Position numbers and translations under genes: made by a program. Under the pieces are notes generated by a model. That model was not told the DNA's origin, did no database searches, and was given only the letters and a program-made list of their open reading frames with translations. From Adineta ricciae (taxonomy: Eukaryota; Rotifera; Eurotatoria; Adinetida; Adinetidae), in contig CAJNOJ010000035.1 in assembly GCA_905250025.1 (NCBI GenBank), forward strand, positions 496,001 through 560,000: DNA of 64,000 bases. The letters run 5' to 3'. Below, piece after piece: positions 1 to 11,719 of the stretch. The stretch's first letter is position 1, and every line of letters begins with the position of its first letter.

Positions 1-1084
1 GTAACTTGAAAGAAAAGAATATTTTCATAGAAATTTGAGCTACTCAGAAGGACAAGATGTACTCTTTACTTAGAAATCTGGGTGTTTTGTTTCTTGTCAT
101 TGCATAAAGCTTAGCGATTTCGTTGAATTTAATCAACGATTGTCAATATTACTTCGGTTCCATCTATTGCTCAAATCAATTCAGATACAACTGAGTCGAA
201 AACTTCGTGCATTATTGTTAATTCAATATCAATAGTGGTATTTACTAAAATTGATCGGTCAGAGAAGATATTTCTAATTTTCTTTGCACGCTTCTCTACA
301 AATTCTACACTTTTAGCGAAGAATCACTTTCGTCGGGACTGGAATTTCTCTGATCGCCGACAGTCATGTTTTACATTTATAGTAGCATTATTTCCCGTAC
401 AGATTCGATCGTAGGTATTCTTTGCACTGTAGGATTCGCTTACTGTTGATTAAGTGTACTCGGTAATCGCAAACTGGCCTGTACTATTCAAAGTCTTCCC
501 CTAGAAAAGGTATGCAACTGCCGCCACATGAGTCATCATTATGTAAGGTTTTTGACAAACATATTTTTGATTGACAGAGACATAATTTTGTATGTAAAAT
601 GTAATGCTATGGATCATTTTACTTTTTATGATTCACTCCAACCATATTTGATAGTCGAAGAGAGCGACGAAAAGTCAATAAACGTCAACCATTCGAGTCT
701 TTTTTCAAAGGTCTTCCACCCACGTATGCGCTTCAATTTTTTCCCACTTTTTTTCTCCTCGATGACATGTAATCTCATATTTTTCTTTCTGACTTGAACT
801 GTGGAGCTTGTATGGATCATCGATGAATCATCTATCGGCAATTTTAACATAAAAACAGGGAATAAGGAAATTGCACTGAATCGATACAAAAGAAAAAGAA
901 ACAGTAGTCCTTAAAAAAGAAAAGAAACGCTTTTTACTTTCTCCTATTCACGTTATATTTTACACACAGCATCATAATTGTCCTTCGATAAGTAATGCAT
1001 GCGCACATCGATGTTTATTCTTTTATTATTATAAAAAGTGTCTTATTCTAATATTGATGTATCCATAGGTATTTTGATGCGAAC
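1..1084. other. gene-poor upstream stretch
   Basis: I see no convincing exon here. Open frames near 528-889 occur on both strands, are short, low in complexity and have no recognisable domain or splice structure. The stretch probably holds the 5' flank of the receptor gene that starts at 1085. Confidence 0.5.
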
Positions 1085-2507
1085 ATGTTGCATTTACTTT
1101 TGGTATTCGTCATTATCACGGGTGCGTCATGTGCTAAAATTGAACAAATCGTCGCATCTGCTGGAGAAGCGTTTTCATTCGACTGTCAACTCGATGAATC
1201 AGTATTCTTCGCTAAACAACTCGACAATTGGTCTGAAATACAAGAGAATGATAATAAATATACGTCGTTGAATCTAAATTTTAACTATTTGACAAAAGAA
1301 AATGTTTTACGTGTAACATCCAATTCCGCTGATTCAAAAAATCTAGGCTATTATGGCTGTCGAAAAGCTACATGGGCCACGCCAAACATGAATCGTATCT
1401 ACAAATTAGTCATAGCTGGTAACTCACGTTTACCTTTTTCTATCCGATCACGATATGCATATTTGTTTTCAGATGTGCAGTTATTCTACTGGAGTTACAC
1501 GTGTCATGCTCCGGTCGGTTCATGTGTACGTACTGATGATTCCAACGATGACACATCGAGCACATTCGAAGTCGCTGATCAAACGACTGTCAATTTATAT
1601 TGCTGTGCTTCTGTGAATGGTTTTAAAGATATCAACGTGAAAATGAATCGAGTTGGCGAAACCCGAGGTGATATCCACATAAAACGAAAACAAGAATTGG
1701 ACGGTTCATGGGTTGTCTGTGCTAACCAACATACGCTTATCAAGCGAACATCATCGAGAAATCCACAGACGCTGACATGTGAATTAGTGACTGATAACGA
1801 GCCATACTCTACATTGTCGAGTTCGATTGTAGTAAAAAGTTTGTTGGCTTTATTTGAAATACGACGGTGAAAGTGAAAGATTCTGTTTTTAGATGCTCTG
1901 CCAACTGATCCAGATATTGATTCAGATGACCGTTACCAGCCACCCATGAAAGGCGCTGACGATGGTTACTTCTCAGGAACAGCATCAGACCGTCGTCGAG
2001 GAAAAGTAACGACTGGTGTGACTTTGATATTCTTCTGCTTTGAAAAGATCAGATATAGTAAATATTTGGATTTACTTTCCTTTTAGGAAAACGCATTGCT
2101 ATTATTCTTGGGTCTGTTCTCGGTGGTCTTATTCTTGTTGGACTACTGGCAATTTTAGCATTGTTTCTTTGTTCTAAACGTAGAGGTATGATGTGATGAA
2201 AGGAAAACTCGACCATGAAAATAATTATATTGTACCTTTTTTCTGTTTAGCTTCACAAAAAAAGTAAGTGAAAAGATCTACAGTTGTCCATTTTGTTCTA
2301 CGATATACGGTCTAGTGACTTCTCATCCATTCCAACCAATGAAAAAAACAGCTTACCCGCGAAACAAAATCTCAAAGGTACGTTGTTCACTTTGTCATAG
2401 CTCGAACATATGAATGTTCTCGATAATTATCTTTATTTTCAGACGATTCTGATTATCTACAACCAACACCGCTATATGAAAATTCTTCCGTATTCCTTCG
2501 AGTTTAA
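1085..2507 (+). CDS. Ig-like single-pass membrane receptor, 7 exons
   Basis: Seven exons can be joined in phase: 1085-1418, 1473-1838, 1893-2015, 2087-2185, 2251-2263, 2352-2377 and 2443-2507, giving 1026 nt and 341 aa. The N-terminus is a signal peptide (MLHLLLVFVIITGASC). It is followed by an Ig-like half with a first Cys in FDCQL and a typical LGYYGC second Cys, then a Cys-rich second extracellular region. A linker leads to a transmembrane helix (IAIILGSVLGGLILVG...) with a basic stop-transfer SKRR. The short cytoplasmic tail ends with DYLQPTPLYENSSVFLRV, in which LYENS is a Y-x-N site of the kind bound by Grb2-type SH2 domains. Intron 1 (1419-1472, 54 bp) has no stop and is in frame, so it is easily missed. 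I do not recognise an orthologue. Cell-adhesion or receptor function is inferred from architecture. Confidence 0.75.
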
Positions 2508-2954
2508 CAACTAACTATTTGAACTGTTTTGCACGTACTAATAATGTTTTGTTTTCACATAAAATATGTTCTCTCTTTTTGACATACCCATGAATTTCTG
2601 TTGATCTTCAGCATTCAGAATAATCTACCAGTTTGAAAGTTCGGTGCATTTCATTTATGTCATTCTATCTATTAGCAAGCCAAGAGCATTTTAATGAATA
2701 CTTTCTTACCTTTATTAAATAACAAAGAGTAGTTACAGACGACTAAGAACAATTAAAATTGTTTGACTGATGTTAAAACTTCGACATAAGCCGTATGATC
2801 TCAGTTTGATATCGATTATTTGTAGTGTATTTATTTTATGTTAATAAATAAGTGAGATGTGCAAAGAAGACAAGGATAAGTATTTACGTTCTTATAAGGG
2901 AAAAGAAAGGGTTTAATATGACTGCAATATGAACAGTGATTCATTTTATCCAAA

Positions 2955-3582
2955 TCATGCGAATTTGGCTTTGAAACGGTCAATAAACTCAAGAAACTTC
3001 TTGCGAATATGACCGCCAATTCGCATAAGTTCGTCGCGTAGGTTTTCGAAGAAGTTCTTACTAATAGCGACCGTGGTTGTTTCAACAGTCTCTTCGTGAT
3101 ATGTTGATGCCGTGGGTTTTGTGACTAGTCATAAAATGTATTATAAACATAGAACAATTCGATCGATATTCACTTACGAAGACTTTCACAGACACCACAT
3201 GTTACTGGTTCGAATTTATCACTACGAAGGACATAGCACCAGGGCCCATCACCCTTATTATCTGGATTTCGACAGTAGTTTTCTGCCTCTTTTACCGACG
3301 CGTCATTGAAGAAGTTTGGATCAGTGACAACAGAGGGAAAAATCGTTTGCAAATGACTCCACAGTTCACATTCTTCGCCAAATTTGCTCAATGCCTGTTG
3401 GCCAGAGTAATGGATAATACCATCTTTGGTAATACTACAATCTGTCGACGAAAGTCGAGCCAATCTTAAACAATATGAATTCTTTCGACAACAAAGACTT
3501 TACCTGCTATACTTCTCGCAGTTGTCGGTGTACTGGTTACACAAGCAACAATAGTGCAGACAATAAGTACATGTAGAAACAT
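2955..3582 (-). CDS. small secreted kringle-domain protein
   Basis: Three exons: 3582-3504 encodes a signal peptide (MFLHVLIVCTIVACVTS); 3441-3178 encodes one kringle; the last exon, starting near 3130, ends at TGA 2957-2955. The 3503-3442 intron (62 bp) restores frame by joining G to AT (Asp before CSITKDG). The kringle shows the conserved ECELW, NYCRNPD, GPWCYV and TCGVC elements with six cysteines in order. The C-terminal ~50 residues are basic and helical (FFENLRDELMRIGGHIRKKF), possibly amphipathic. Kringles normally mediate protein or lipid binding in secreted proteins, and no protease domain is attached here. The gene is divergent from GOSR1. Confidence 0.75.
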
Positions 3583-4036
3583 ATTCGCGTGCAAGGACAA
3601 AGATTAACGATGGCTGATATGATATGTTTATGTGCGTAATAATGAGATAGAAACAGAAGAGAAAGAGACGTATGCGACAAAGAAGAAGAAACTAGTTAAC
3701 TGATGTTTTATCCATATAGATACATCGATATTCGCTTCCCACATATATCAGACAGATGTCGCTAATGGCCAATCAAATCTTTTTTAAAATAAAAATGTGG
3801 ACAAATAAATTTTTTGCACTTGATTCCATCTGTTTATCATTTGAAAATTGACCCGATCATCTTTTCTCCAAACAGGGATACCATAGGTCAGTTAACTCAT
3901 TCTATATCAAGTGATTCATACTCGTCTTATCCCATCATATGCGACGTGCATGCGTGACGTTTACACTGAAATATAAATTGCTAGTTTTCATTGGAAATTA
4001 AACTATGTCTGCCTTTGTCAAATACATTTTTCAATT
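3583..4036. promoter_or_regulatory. divergent intergenic region, kringle gene / GOSR1
   Basis: A 454-bp spacer lies between two divergently transcribed genes. It is AT-rich with no ORF worth calling and presumably contains both promoters. No specific element is identified. Confidence 0.35.
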
Positions 4037-4792
4037 ATGAATCGAACATTTGGTAATAATTCCTATTCTTCTACGAACTCTCGAATGGCATCAGCACCAG
4101 GCACGGACTGGGAAGATTTACGTAAACAAGCTCGTCAACTTGAAAATGAAATTGACGCTAAATTAATGTCATTTTCAAAATTATGTTCAAATTATGTCGC
4201 ACGTGATCACTCATCTCTTTTACCCTCCTCGCCATCGGCATCGTCCTTTGAAACCATGTCGATGGAAATCGAAAAACTTCTCGAACATTTAGCGGACGTC
4301 AACAAACGCATGACCGATGCCGTACCTGCACTGCTCGGTCCAAATACAGCTGCAACACATACATTGCAACGACATCACGAGATTTGTCAAGACTATCGAC
4401 GTGAATTCGAACGAACGAAAGCAAACATACGAACATTTCAAACACGTGAAGATCTCCTGATCAATAACAACACTGTCACTTCTGACATCAGTTCTCAAGG
4501 ACTGAACAGTCGCCGACAGGAGCACTACCTACGAGAAATGGAACACTTGAGTAACTCACATAACCTAATCGATAAACAGTTGGAAAGTATGGTCATGTTA
4601 AAAGACAATCTATTCGGTCAACGGAAGCATTTCATGAATATTACACATAAAGTCAAAGCCATAGCTAATCGGTCTCCTTTGATGAATAATATTTTGCATA
4701 AGATCAAGTTGAAAAAGCGTAAAGATTCTCTTGTACTCGGTTTTGTCATTGCATGTTGTGTTATTTTTCTTTTTTGTTATATGTTTCGATAA
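4037..4792 (+). CDS. GOSR1: Golgi SNAP receptor complex member 1 (GS28)
   Basis: Intronless, 251 aa, essentially the length of animal GS28 (~250). The N-terminal block DWEDLRKQARQLENEID followed by KLMSFSKL is diagnostic of GOSR1. The central part is coiled coil, and the C-terminus has the Qb-SNARE motif ending RSPLMNNILHKIKLKKRKD, then a single tail anchor (LVLGFVIACCVIFLFCYMF). It acts in intra-Golgi and ER-Golgi membrane fusion on the cis-Golgi. A (TC)n/poly-T tract and an AATAAA-like site follow within 130 bp of the stop. The next gene on the same strand begins 166 bp downstream. Confidence 0.95.
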   Translation: MNRTFGNNSYSSTNSRMASAPGTDWEDLRKQARQLENEIDAKLMSFSKLCSNYVARDHSSLLPSSPSASSFETMSMEIEKLLEHLADVNKRMTDAVPALLGPNTAATHTLQRHHEICQDYRREFERTKANIRTFQTREDLLINNNTVTSDISSQGLNSRRQEHYLREMEHLSNSHNLIDKQLESMVMLKDNLFGQRKHFMNITHKVKAIANRSPLMNNILHKIKLKKRKDSLVLGFVIACCVIFLFCYMFR

Positions 4793-4840
4793 ATCAAGAA
4801 AAAGTAAATAAGAGCAACTTCTCTCTTTTCTGTCCTTTCG

Positions 4841-4842
<2 letters not shown>

Positions 4843-4874
<32 letters not shown>

Positions 4875-4875
4875 T
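4843..4875. repeat. (TC)n microsatellite plus poly-T
   Basis: An uninterrupted run of CT dinucleotides passes into a T tract just 3' of GOSR1. It lies in the probable 3' UTR/intercistronic region, so it could also act as a pyrimidine tract for a downstream acceptor. Confidence 0.8.
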
Positions 4876-4958
4876 CTTCTTCATTCATTTATTCATTTGT
4901 TCTCAATAAAAAAATAAGCACTCGAATAACACCTTCTTCTATTTCCACTGTTTTAGAT

Positions 4959-6468
4959 ATGGATAATGAATGTCATCGTCTACTATATAGAAATTCTTCG
5001 ATTAGTTTATTTGAGAGTTACATCATCATAGAAAAATTCATCATCGACACACGATTATCATTCGTTGATCAGTACAAGCTATTTGACTTATTAAAAAAGT
5101 TACTACCAAATGAAGACAATCAGCTAACTTGTCAAGGCTTTCTTTCGTGGCTCGTCTGGCGTGTAGATCAATACAAAGATCAACAAGATGATGAAAGAGA
5201 CATTCACACAAACAAAAGATTGTTCGATCAAACAATCAGAGACCAGAATGATGATTCGTTTCATAAACGATTGAGAATGAGTAAGACATCTATTTTGATT
5301 ATCAACACCGAAACTTATTCATGAAACCATGTTAGTCGTCCTTTTTGCCATTTGAACCTTGTTTACTTATCCTATTTCTTAGTTTTGTGTTGAGATAACC
5401 TGAAATTATTGTCAGACACGAGCGAACCTATTTCGTGCTCAACCATTCGAAACTTTTCTATTGTCTCGATTGCTTTTCAATATATTATTTAGGTCGGACG
5501 CATTCCGTATCCGAATCATGCAATGACACGTCTTTAACTCACTACACTCAACAGCAACTGGGGCACGATATGAACATGTCTTCAGGTAAAATAAACATAT
5601 TTTCTTCGTTTTATTTCATCGTATTCAGTTGAACATCTAGGTATTTATCAACAGATCGACCGTTTGCAATCGATCGTCCTTCGTCTTGCATCGAACATTG
5701 ATGTTCTCAACCAAAAGTCAAGCATTCGAGATAGACCACCGTCTTTTTTCGAAACACATATCAAACACGAACATATCGAAGATGTAGAAGAACGCTTTCC
5801 TTTGAAAAATACTTCAGAAACTAATACATTCGATTCTAGAATGAACCCTCAGAGTTGGAGATGGACGATGAACATGACGATGAAGTGTTAGACACAAACC
5901 AACATTCGGATGATCCTGCTAGTACATCGACAAATTTGCCATATGCCATTCATCCAATGTCTACGAAAACAATTGTAAGTCATTTTTTCGACGAATTAAT
6001 AGTATTTCATCTGCGTAATAGATGTACAATGGACGAAATATGATGAAACATCTTCGACCACGGACAACATTGACTAGTTTTGCTCGACATGTTGCTAGCG
6101 ATCTGTTTTCACGCGAAGAAATCATGGCTAAACTACATGTGGATCACAATAACGAACGAGATGCCCTTCTTCGACGTAGGTTATTTACGATTAACATTTG
6201 ATTTTCAGTAAAATGTAATTTTTATGCAGACTGCATATGTACAGCTTGGAACTTAAGCGAACAGGAACTGTATTTGATGTGGCCCAAAATTCGGAATGCT
6301 TTGTTACAGTTGCGTCGCGATGCGATCGCTGGTAAATGTATTCGTATGGATGGCAAAAGAAGGTCACACGAGCATCAACATCAACAACATAAATCCGACA
6401 ATTTTCATCATTGCCATAGCGATGACGATGATGATGACACTCCTATCAAGTCTGACCCTTGTACATAG
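4959..6468 (+). CDS. multi-exon protein with a BEN-like C-terminal region
   Basis: The start ATG at 4959 lies 2 nt after a strong acceptor (ctgttttag). The first exon encodes a Leu-rich segment (FVDQYKLFDLLKKLLPNE) and an Asp/Arg-rich tail. Later exons include a coiled segment (QIDRLQSIVLRLASNIDVL near 5660), an acidic linker (~5850), then TSFARHVASDLFSREEIM (~6070-6110). Joining 6174 to 6231 across a ~55-bp intron gives LLRHCICTAWNLSEQELYLMW, and the His/Asp-rich tail ends at 6468. The SFARHVASDLFSREEI block resembles BEN domains (DNA or chromatin binding), but the match is weak. I could not resolve all joins between 5280 and 5660. Confidence 0.5.
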
Positions 6469-6564
6469 ATTTTAGCAGAAGAAATAAACGAAAACTTGAC
6501 AGCAATCTCGAGTTTTATGCAAATTGTTTCTTACGGTTTCGATTTTAGATAGAAAGTGTTCATC

Positions 6565-6801
6565 ATGCGTTTGTCTTGGATATTGAATGCAGCGAAAGGT
6601 GGTCGACAATTATTGGTCAATTGTGAATCACAAGCAACAGGCCATCGGGTGATGCGCATACGTGAGAAAACCCAAGATAAATTAGAGTTTCTACACGTCG
6701 ATCCATGGATTGATCAAGAAGTTTTGTACAAAGAAACCAGAAAGATCAAAACATTAGAAAAACAAAAAGTCCGCGAACTACACCTTGGCCGAGTAGCATA
6801 A
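6565..6801 (+). CDS. MRPL33: mitochondrial large ribosomal subunit protein bL33
   Basis: 78 aa, single exon. The run IREKTQDKLEFLHVDPWIDQ followed by EVLYKETRKIKTL is the typical mitochondrial L33 pattern (R-E-K-L...L-x-H-x-D-P...Q-x-V-L-F-x-E-x-K-K-I). The ATG at 6565 is preferred over an in-frame GTG at 6556. An acceptor-like TTTTAG lies 16 nt before the ATG, and the preceding gene stops only ~95 nt upstream. This fits a downstream cistron matured by trans-splicing. AATAAA-like sequence follows at ~6827. Confidence 0.85.
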   Translation: MRLSWILNAAKGGRQLLVNCESQATGHRVMRIREKTQDKLEFLHVDPWIDQEVLYKETRKIKTLEKQKVRELHLGRVA

Positions 6802-7127
6802 TGTTCTGTTTTTTGTATTTCATACAAAATAAATAGCATAGGTATATACGCATCACGTTCCTTTTCATCCGCTGCACGTATTGACGAGTAATTCAGTAGA
6901 AACTTCCTTCTAGCAATATGATTAAAGTTATTCAACAGACTTTTATATTTATTCAATAATCATCAATAATATACATAGAGATTAATCTTATATTTACTAA
7001 AAATAATAGTAATTCTGCTTTCTACAGAGTATTTCGGTTACAAAAGCTAGAAAATACACAATTTATAATATTTTTCTGTTGCATCTACTATTTTTATAGA
7101 GATTCTGTACGATAAGCTGATGCGAAA

Positions 7128-10100
7128 TTACGGGTAATTCGCGGCGAGTTGAACAGTAGGGCCCATTTCGGATGGAGGATAGAGATTCGGTCGAGCTTTG
7201 AATCGCTTTGTTGCTATATCGATTTCGTACGTGGCACCACGAATGTAATCAGGAGTGATTTTCTCCGACCGAGGAGCATGAACAAATCCCAAACAGATCT
7301 AAACAGCACATTGAAGAATTTTCAAGAACGAAATAGGTTCATAGGACATACTTGTTTGCCGATTGTAAACCCATATGCTGCCGATGTAACAAATCCGCAG
7401 AATTCACCGTTGCGATAGATTGGTTCTTCACTCCATGGCCTAAAATGACGAGGATTTTGCTAAGAAAAATATCGAAGGAAGATTAAGTTAGTACCATGGA
7501 TCTGAATTAAGATTATGACCTTCAAGTTGAAATTGAACGAAGCGTTTGTGAATGCCTTCAGCTCGTTGTTTAAGTAGGGCTTCTTTACCAATGAAATTTT
7601 TCTAAACAAACGAATCACATATTCCAAATTAGTACGGAGAAATTTGTATATTTAGTTACATCGAACGAAACATGGTATTCTCGGTTTAAATGGAGCGGTG
7701 TTGTTTTCTTGTCGATATCATGCCCCCATGATGGATACATTCGTTCGATTCGAAGAGTGCGTTGTGCGAAATAACTAGATTCTTAGAATATAACTCGATG
7801 TTGATTCATAATCGACAATCTTACCCAGCATTTATCATTCCATAGTCTTTACCCTGCTCCATTAACATGTCGTACACGCATAATGCATACTAAAAAATCA
7901 ACAATAGATAATTTTGAGGGTCAAATCAAACCTTACCTCAGATGGGATATATAACATGAAACCATCTTCGCCTGTATGTGTTAGTCGCATAGCATAGATA
8001 TGACTGACAAAACCAACATCGATCTCCTAGAATGAAATGTACAGTAACAATCTTTGACGATCAAATGTGGTTCATTTACTTGACAAGTCATTCGTCCAAA
8101 ATCACTGAAATTCTCATCACTTAGTTCACTTAGTAAAAATTTGGCTTTCGGACCGATTACGTTCAAAGCTGTGTAGAGTGAGGTAACATCCGAAAGAAAT
8201 ATTGATCCATTCCGAGGAACGTGTGCTTTCAGCCACTTCATATTCCGAGTTGATTGCGATGTTGGACTTACCAAAAGAAAACTAAGAGAAAAACAACACT
8301 TTCAACGAGATCAATCTGCTAATTTACTGATTATCATCGAGACGTATAACTGAACAATCATTTTCGTAACCACCTTGCTCATTCAACATTCCTGTATGTA
8401 CAATGGTACCGATTGGTTTATCGATATTATCGGCGCACAGTACTTGAAGAAAATCGACCACACTTCGATCAGCTGATTTGAGTTCGTATTTTGTAAATGA
8501 CGTCATATCGATAACAGCTACACCTCGTCGACAAGCATTATACTCTTTAATGACCGTGTTAAACCATCGAGGTTTACCAAAAGAACCTTGTTTGCTGAGA
8601 TCGACGAAGTCGACTGGAAAAGAAAACAAAGAAACGCACGTTTAAGTTAAATTGAAAAAACACTGATTTGATGGAATTTGTACGTACTTTTTCCCAGTTC
8701 ATCAGGTTTGAAGAACAACGGCCGCTCATAGCCGAGCACTTCGCCGTAAGCAGCACCTGCCGCTTGCAATTTCGGATGCAATGCTGAAACACGCAGTTTT
8801 CGTCCTGTTCGATACAATGACATACCATAAGTTGGATATTTCAATGAATATTGCTTTCCTATAAGTAAATTATGACCTATACAGAAATGTATAGAGCAAT
8901 TATGAGAACTTTACCTGGTATTTCTCGAAGACGATCCTCAAGAAATCGTTTATTCGTATGTAAACGCATAAACCGTCGTATATCCACTGGCCAAGTGCTT
9001 AAATTTGTATTTCCATGATAGATCAGTTCAGCAATATATTTGCCCACTCCGCCTGCGAGTGCGATTCCATTACCGTTTGCTCCTGATGCAACAAAATAAT
9101 TATCAATCTAAACACCTTCGTTAAAGTGAATAGTCTTCATTTGGCTCTTATTACTTACCTCAGCGGATTCGTTCATAATTAATCGACCGTCGGGTGTATA
9201 ACTCTCCGCACCGGTTATTAGTGTTTCACACTGGCTCTCTTCTAGAATAGGAAATCGTTTGATTGCATTGCTCAATATCCAGTCTAGAAGGAATTGATTT
9301 CTGCATGAAATCATGATCGGTCAACAAATGAACTTACGGAAATCATCCCAATTCTCGGGTAGTAATGAAAAATGAAATGTATCCGGGACGCCATTTGAGA
9401 AAATAGGTTTCGACTGTCTTAGAAAGCCGCCGATTAGAACACTACGGTCGGCTAATGGTTGAATATAGAAACGTTCTTCAGGATTATGTATTGTAGGAAC
9501 ATCATCAGGAAGTTTTCCAATCGGTTTTGTTTTCATACAGATGTATTCTAAATTATATTCATTAGATAGAAACAATGCATTCGATGTGTATTTCAATCGT
9601 ATGATTACCACAAGCTTGAGTAGGAATTCGTACACTTGGTGATGCTTGAAATCCAAGTTCACGTGCCCACTAAATTGTACAATTAGGATTTACTTATGCA
9701 AAAGAGAACAGTAAACTTACTATTCCAGTACAATTAATAAATATATCACATTTTATGTTGCCTTTGGATGTAATCGCACCTGAGACACGGTCCGACTGAC
9801 TACTACTTTGTTTTTCAGTAAGAATCTCTTCCACCGTGCAATCTTCGATGATCTTAACTCCTAGAGAAGAAAACTATGTAAAAGAAAAATTTGTTTAACA
9901 CTTGCTTTACCTTTGACTATTGCCAATTGAGCAAGTGTTAAAGTTAACGAAACAGGATCAACCATAAAATCGTTGGGCATCCACAGGCCACCCTTTATTT
10001 AGATTTCATATGTGATTTAGAACGAGTTACATTGATTTTTACTATACCCAAATTTCATGTGAATTGATAATGGGCACTTTAGCTTGTAGCTTTTCATGAT

Positions 10101-10717
10101 TCAATATCTCGCAATTTAATCCCAATGCATTCGTAACACTATATTGTCGTTTTAATGTATGAAGACGATCAGCTGTTTGCGCAACCCATAAACTTCCCTT
10201 TTCGTCGAAACCTATGTACAGTACACATAGTACAACGATTGCAAGCAAATAAATATACCTATAGTATGCCCCTCTCTATGCAACTGTTCATATAGTTCTC
10301 TTGAGCATTTTGTGAAATGTGTTTCCACTACTGTTTTCTGTAAATGCGTCACTTGACCAGAACTCTGCCATGTTGAACCGGATGCTAATCTGTATTTCAA
10401 AAGAGAATTTCAGTCGACTGTTTCCTTTCTCCAATGGTGTTTTACTTTGCTTTTTCAACGAGCACAATATCTTTCACGCCGATGTGACTGAGATGATATG
10501 CAACTGATTGGCCGATGATACCGCCACCGGCGATGAGTATATTACATGAAGATGGAGGTTGTTCAGTTAATATTAAATGCGGAGTCGGATGAACATGATG
10601 AGGAACTGTCGGAGATTCATGTGAAACTAAACGATGTGGAATGAAGCTCAAACATGAAAGAAAAGTTCTGTTTTTCAAACAAATATTGCGGCAAGTAGAT
10701 AGCTTATGCTGCAGCAT
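7128..10717 (-). CDS. PDPR: pyruvate dehydrogenase phosphatase regulatory subunit (PDPR-like)
   Basis: About 15 short exons. The N-terminus is a mitochondrial-type leader followed by the FAD-binding Rossmann motif ILIAGGGIIGQSVAYHLS, with DIVLVEKAK ending the second strand. Later exons encode the DAO-type oxidoreductase fold (e.g. FYIQPLADRSVLIGGFLRQS) and the GcvT-like C-terminal half. In that half VIDMTSFTKYEL, GTIVHTGMLNEQGGYENDCS and LYTALNVIGPKAKFLLSELS match PDPR more closely than DMGDH or SARDH. The last exon ends LGFVHAPR...YEIDIATKRFKA, stop 7130-7128. Start chosen at the first in-frame ATG (10717), 33-34 nt after an acceptor-like TTTAG. The product regulates mitochondrial PDH phosphatase. 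Confidence 0.88.
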
Positions 10718-10913
10718 GTAAGCCTGCAAGCATCTGAAAATGCAACTATCTAAATACAAAAAGAAAGTATTTGTATTATTAATTGATAAAAACTAATTGT
10801 TCTTATGGATACAGGAAGGAACGAGAGAAAAAGAAAAGGACAAAATAAAACGGTAGAGGACTAGGATATATTCATGATTTTGAGTCTATTGGATGTTAAG
10901 ATAAAGAGGAAAT

Positions 10914-11246
10914 TTAATGATCAGCTTTTTTGCCCGATTGTTTTTTGTCCGCTTTGGCTTTTTTCGGTTTTGATGATGTACGATTTGAACCATTGTATTT
11001 TTGTAAATTGGACATGATGTAGATTGGATAAATCATTGGTACAGCCAGAAACAAACCTAATGCGATTAATTTCTCCTGAAAGAATAAAACAGAGAGTATA
11101 GAGAACAAAGAAGAAGATAATTCGAAGTTTACTGAATTTGTCACTTTATTAAGTGGTGGACCAGCAATTAAAAGTGCGCTTCCGTTACGACGTGGCATCA
11201 TCATTAGAGCTTGACGTCGAACGACTTGAGTCAAAAGACCAGACAT
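10914..11246 (-). CDS. small mitochondrial single-span protein, COX VIIc/VIII-like
   Basis: Two exons around an in-frame, stop-free 69-bp intron (11144-11076). Spliced length is 87 aa. The N-terminus is basic and Met-rich (VVRRQALMMMPRR), then AGPPLNK, one transmembrane helix (LIALGLFLAVPMIYPIYIM), SNLQKY, and a strongly basic tail (KPKKAKADKK). The presequence, G-P-P element and single helix ending in a polar aromatic segment resemble small cytochrome c oxidase subunits (VIIc or VIII). The lysine tail is not typical of either. It lies 197 bp upstream of PDPR on the same strand. Confidence 0.6.
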   Translation of the reverse strand: MSGLLTQVVRRQALMMMPRRNGSALLIAGPPLNKVTNSVNFELSSSLFSILSVLFFQEKLIALGLFLAVPMIYPIYIMSNLQKYNGSNRTSSKPKKAKADKKQSGKKADH

Positions 11247-11719
11247 TGTGTTGAAAATTTGTTCAAAGTGCAATTATCTGAAATCACTCGAGTTACTGTT
11301 GCAAACAAAATAACGTCTAAGAATTTCCTGGAATCTATGCTAGAAGAGAATGATCCCAACCTTGAGGTTGAGAAAATCATCATAATTAGTTCTATTTTAT
11401 ATTTAGAATGCGTCCTTTTATCGAACACATCGCCTGCATTCGATATAAAACATCACTCGTGCGATGGATTTTATCAGTGTTCTCAAAATCTCTATACAAT
11501 GGTTATTTATAGTCTTGTTGATGCTGCCAAAACCGAAGAATGCTTATGATTGTAAACAATACTTTATGGTTGGTGATTGGTTAGAATTTTTTCTTGATAT
11601 TCAGCTCAAATTATAACTTTAGTTTTTGAAAACCAGTTAAATATGTAAACCGAAATACATTTTTATCGAAACGACTGGCGCCATCTTCTGATTGGAAATT
11701 GCAATTCTAACCAATCGCA
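11247..11719. promoter_or_regulatory. divergent promoter region
   Basis: A 473-bp spacer between the COX-like gene (-) and the RNF25-like gene (+). Overlapping ORFs on both strands at 11211-11549 extend out of the COX-like exon and show no domain. It is likely a shared regulatory region. Confidence 0.35.

Noticed and set aside
528..889. Overlapping ORFs on both strands
   Set aside because: Short, Phe/Lys-rich, with no domain and no splice continuation. They are mirror images of AT-rich sequence.
4610..4888. Minus-strand ORF with Arg/Glu repeats
   Set aside because: It is produced by the (TC)n microsatellite and GOSR1 antisense.
6556..6564. GTG start nine bases before the MRPL33 ATG
   Set aside because: Non-ATG starts are not expected here. 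The ATG at 6565 gives a normal L33 N-terminus.
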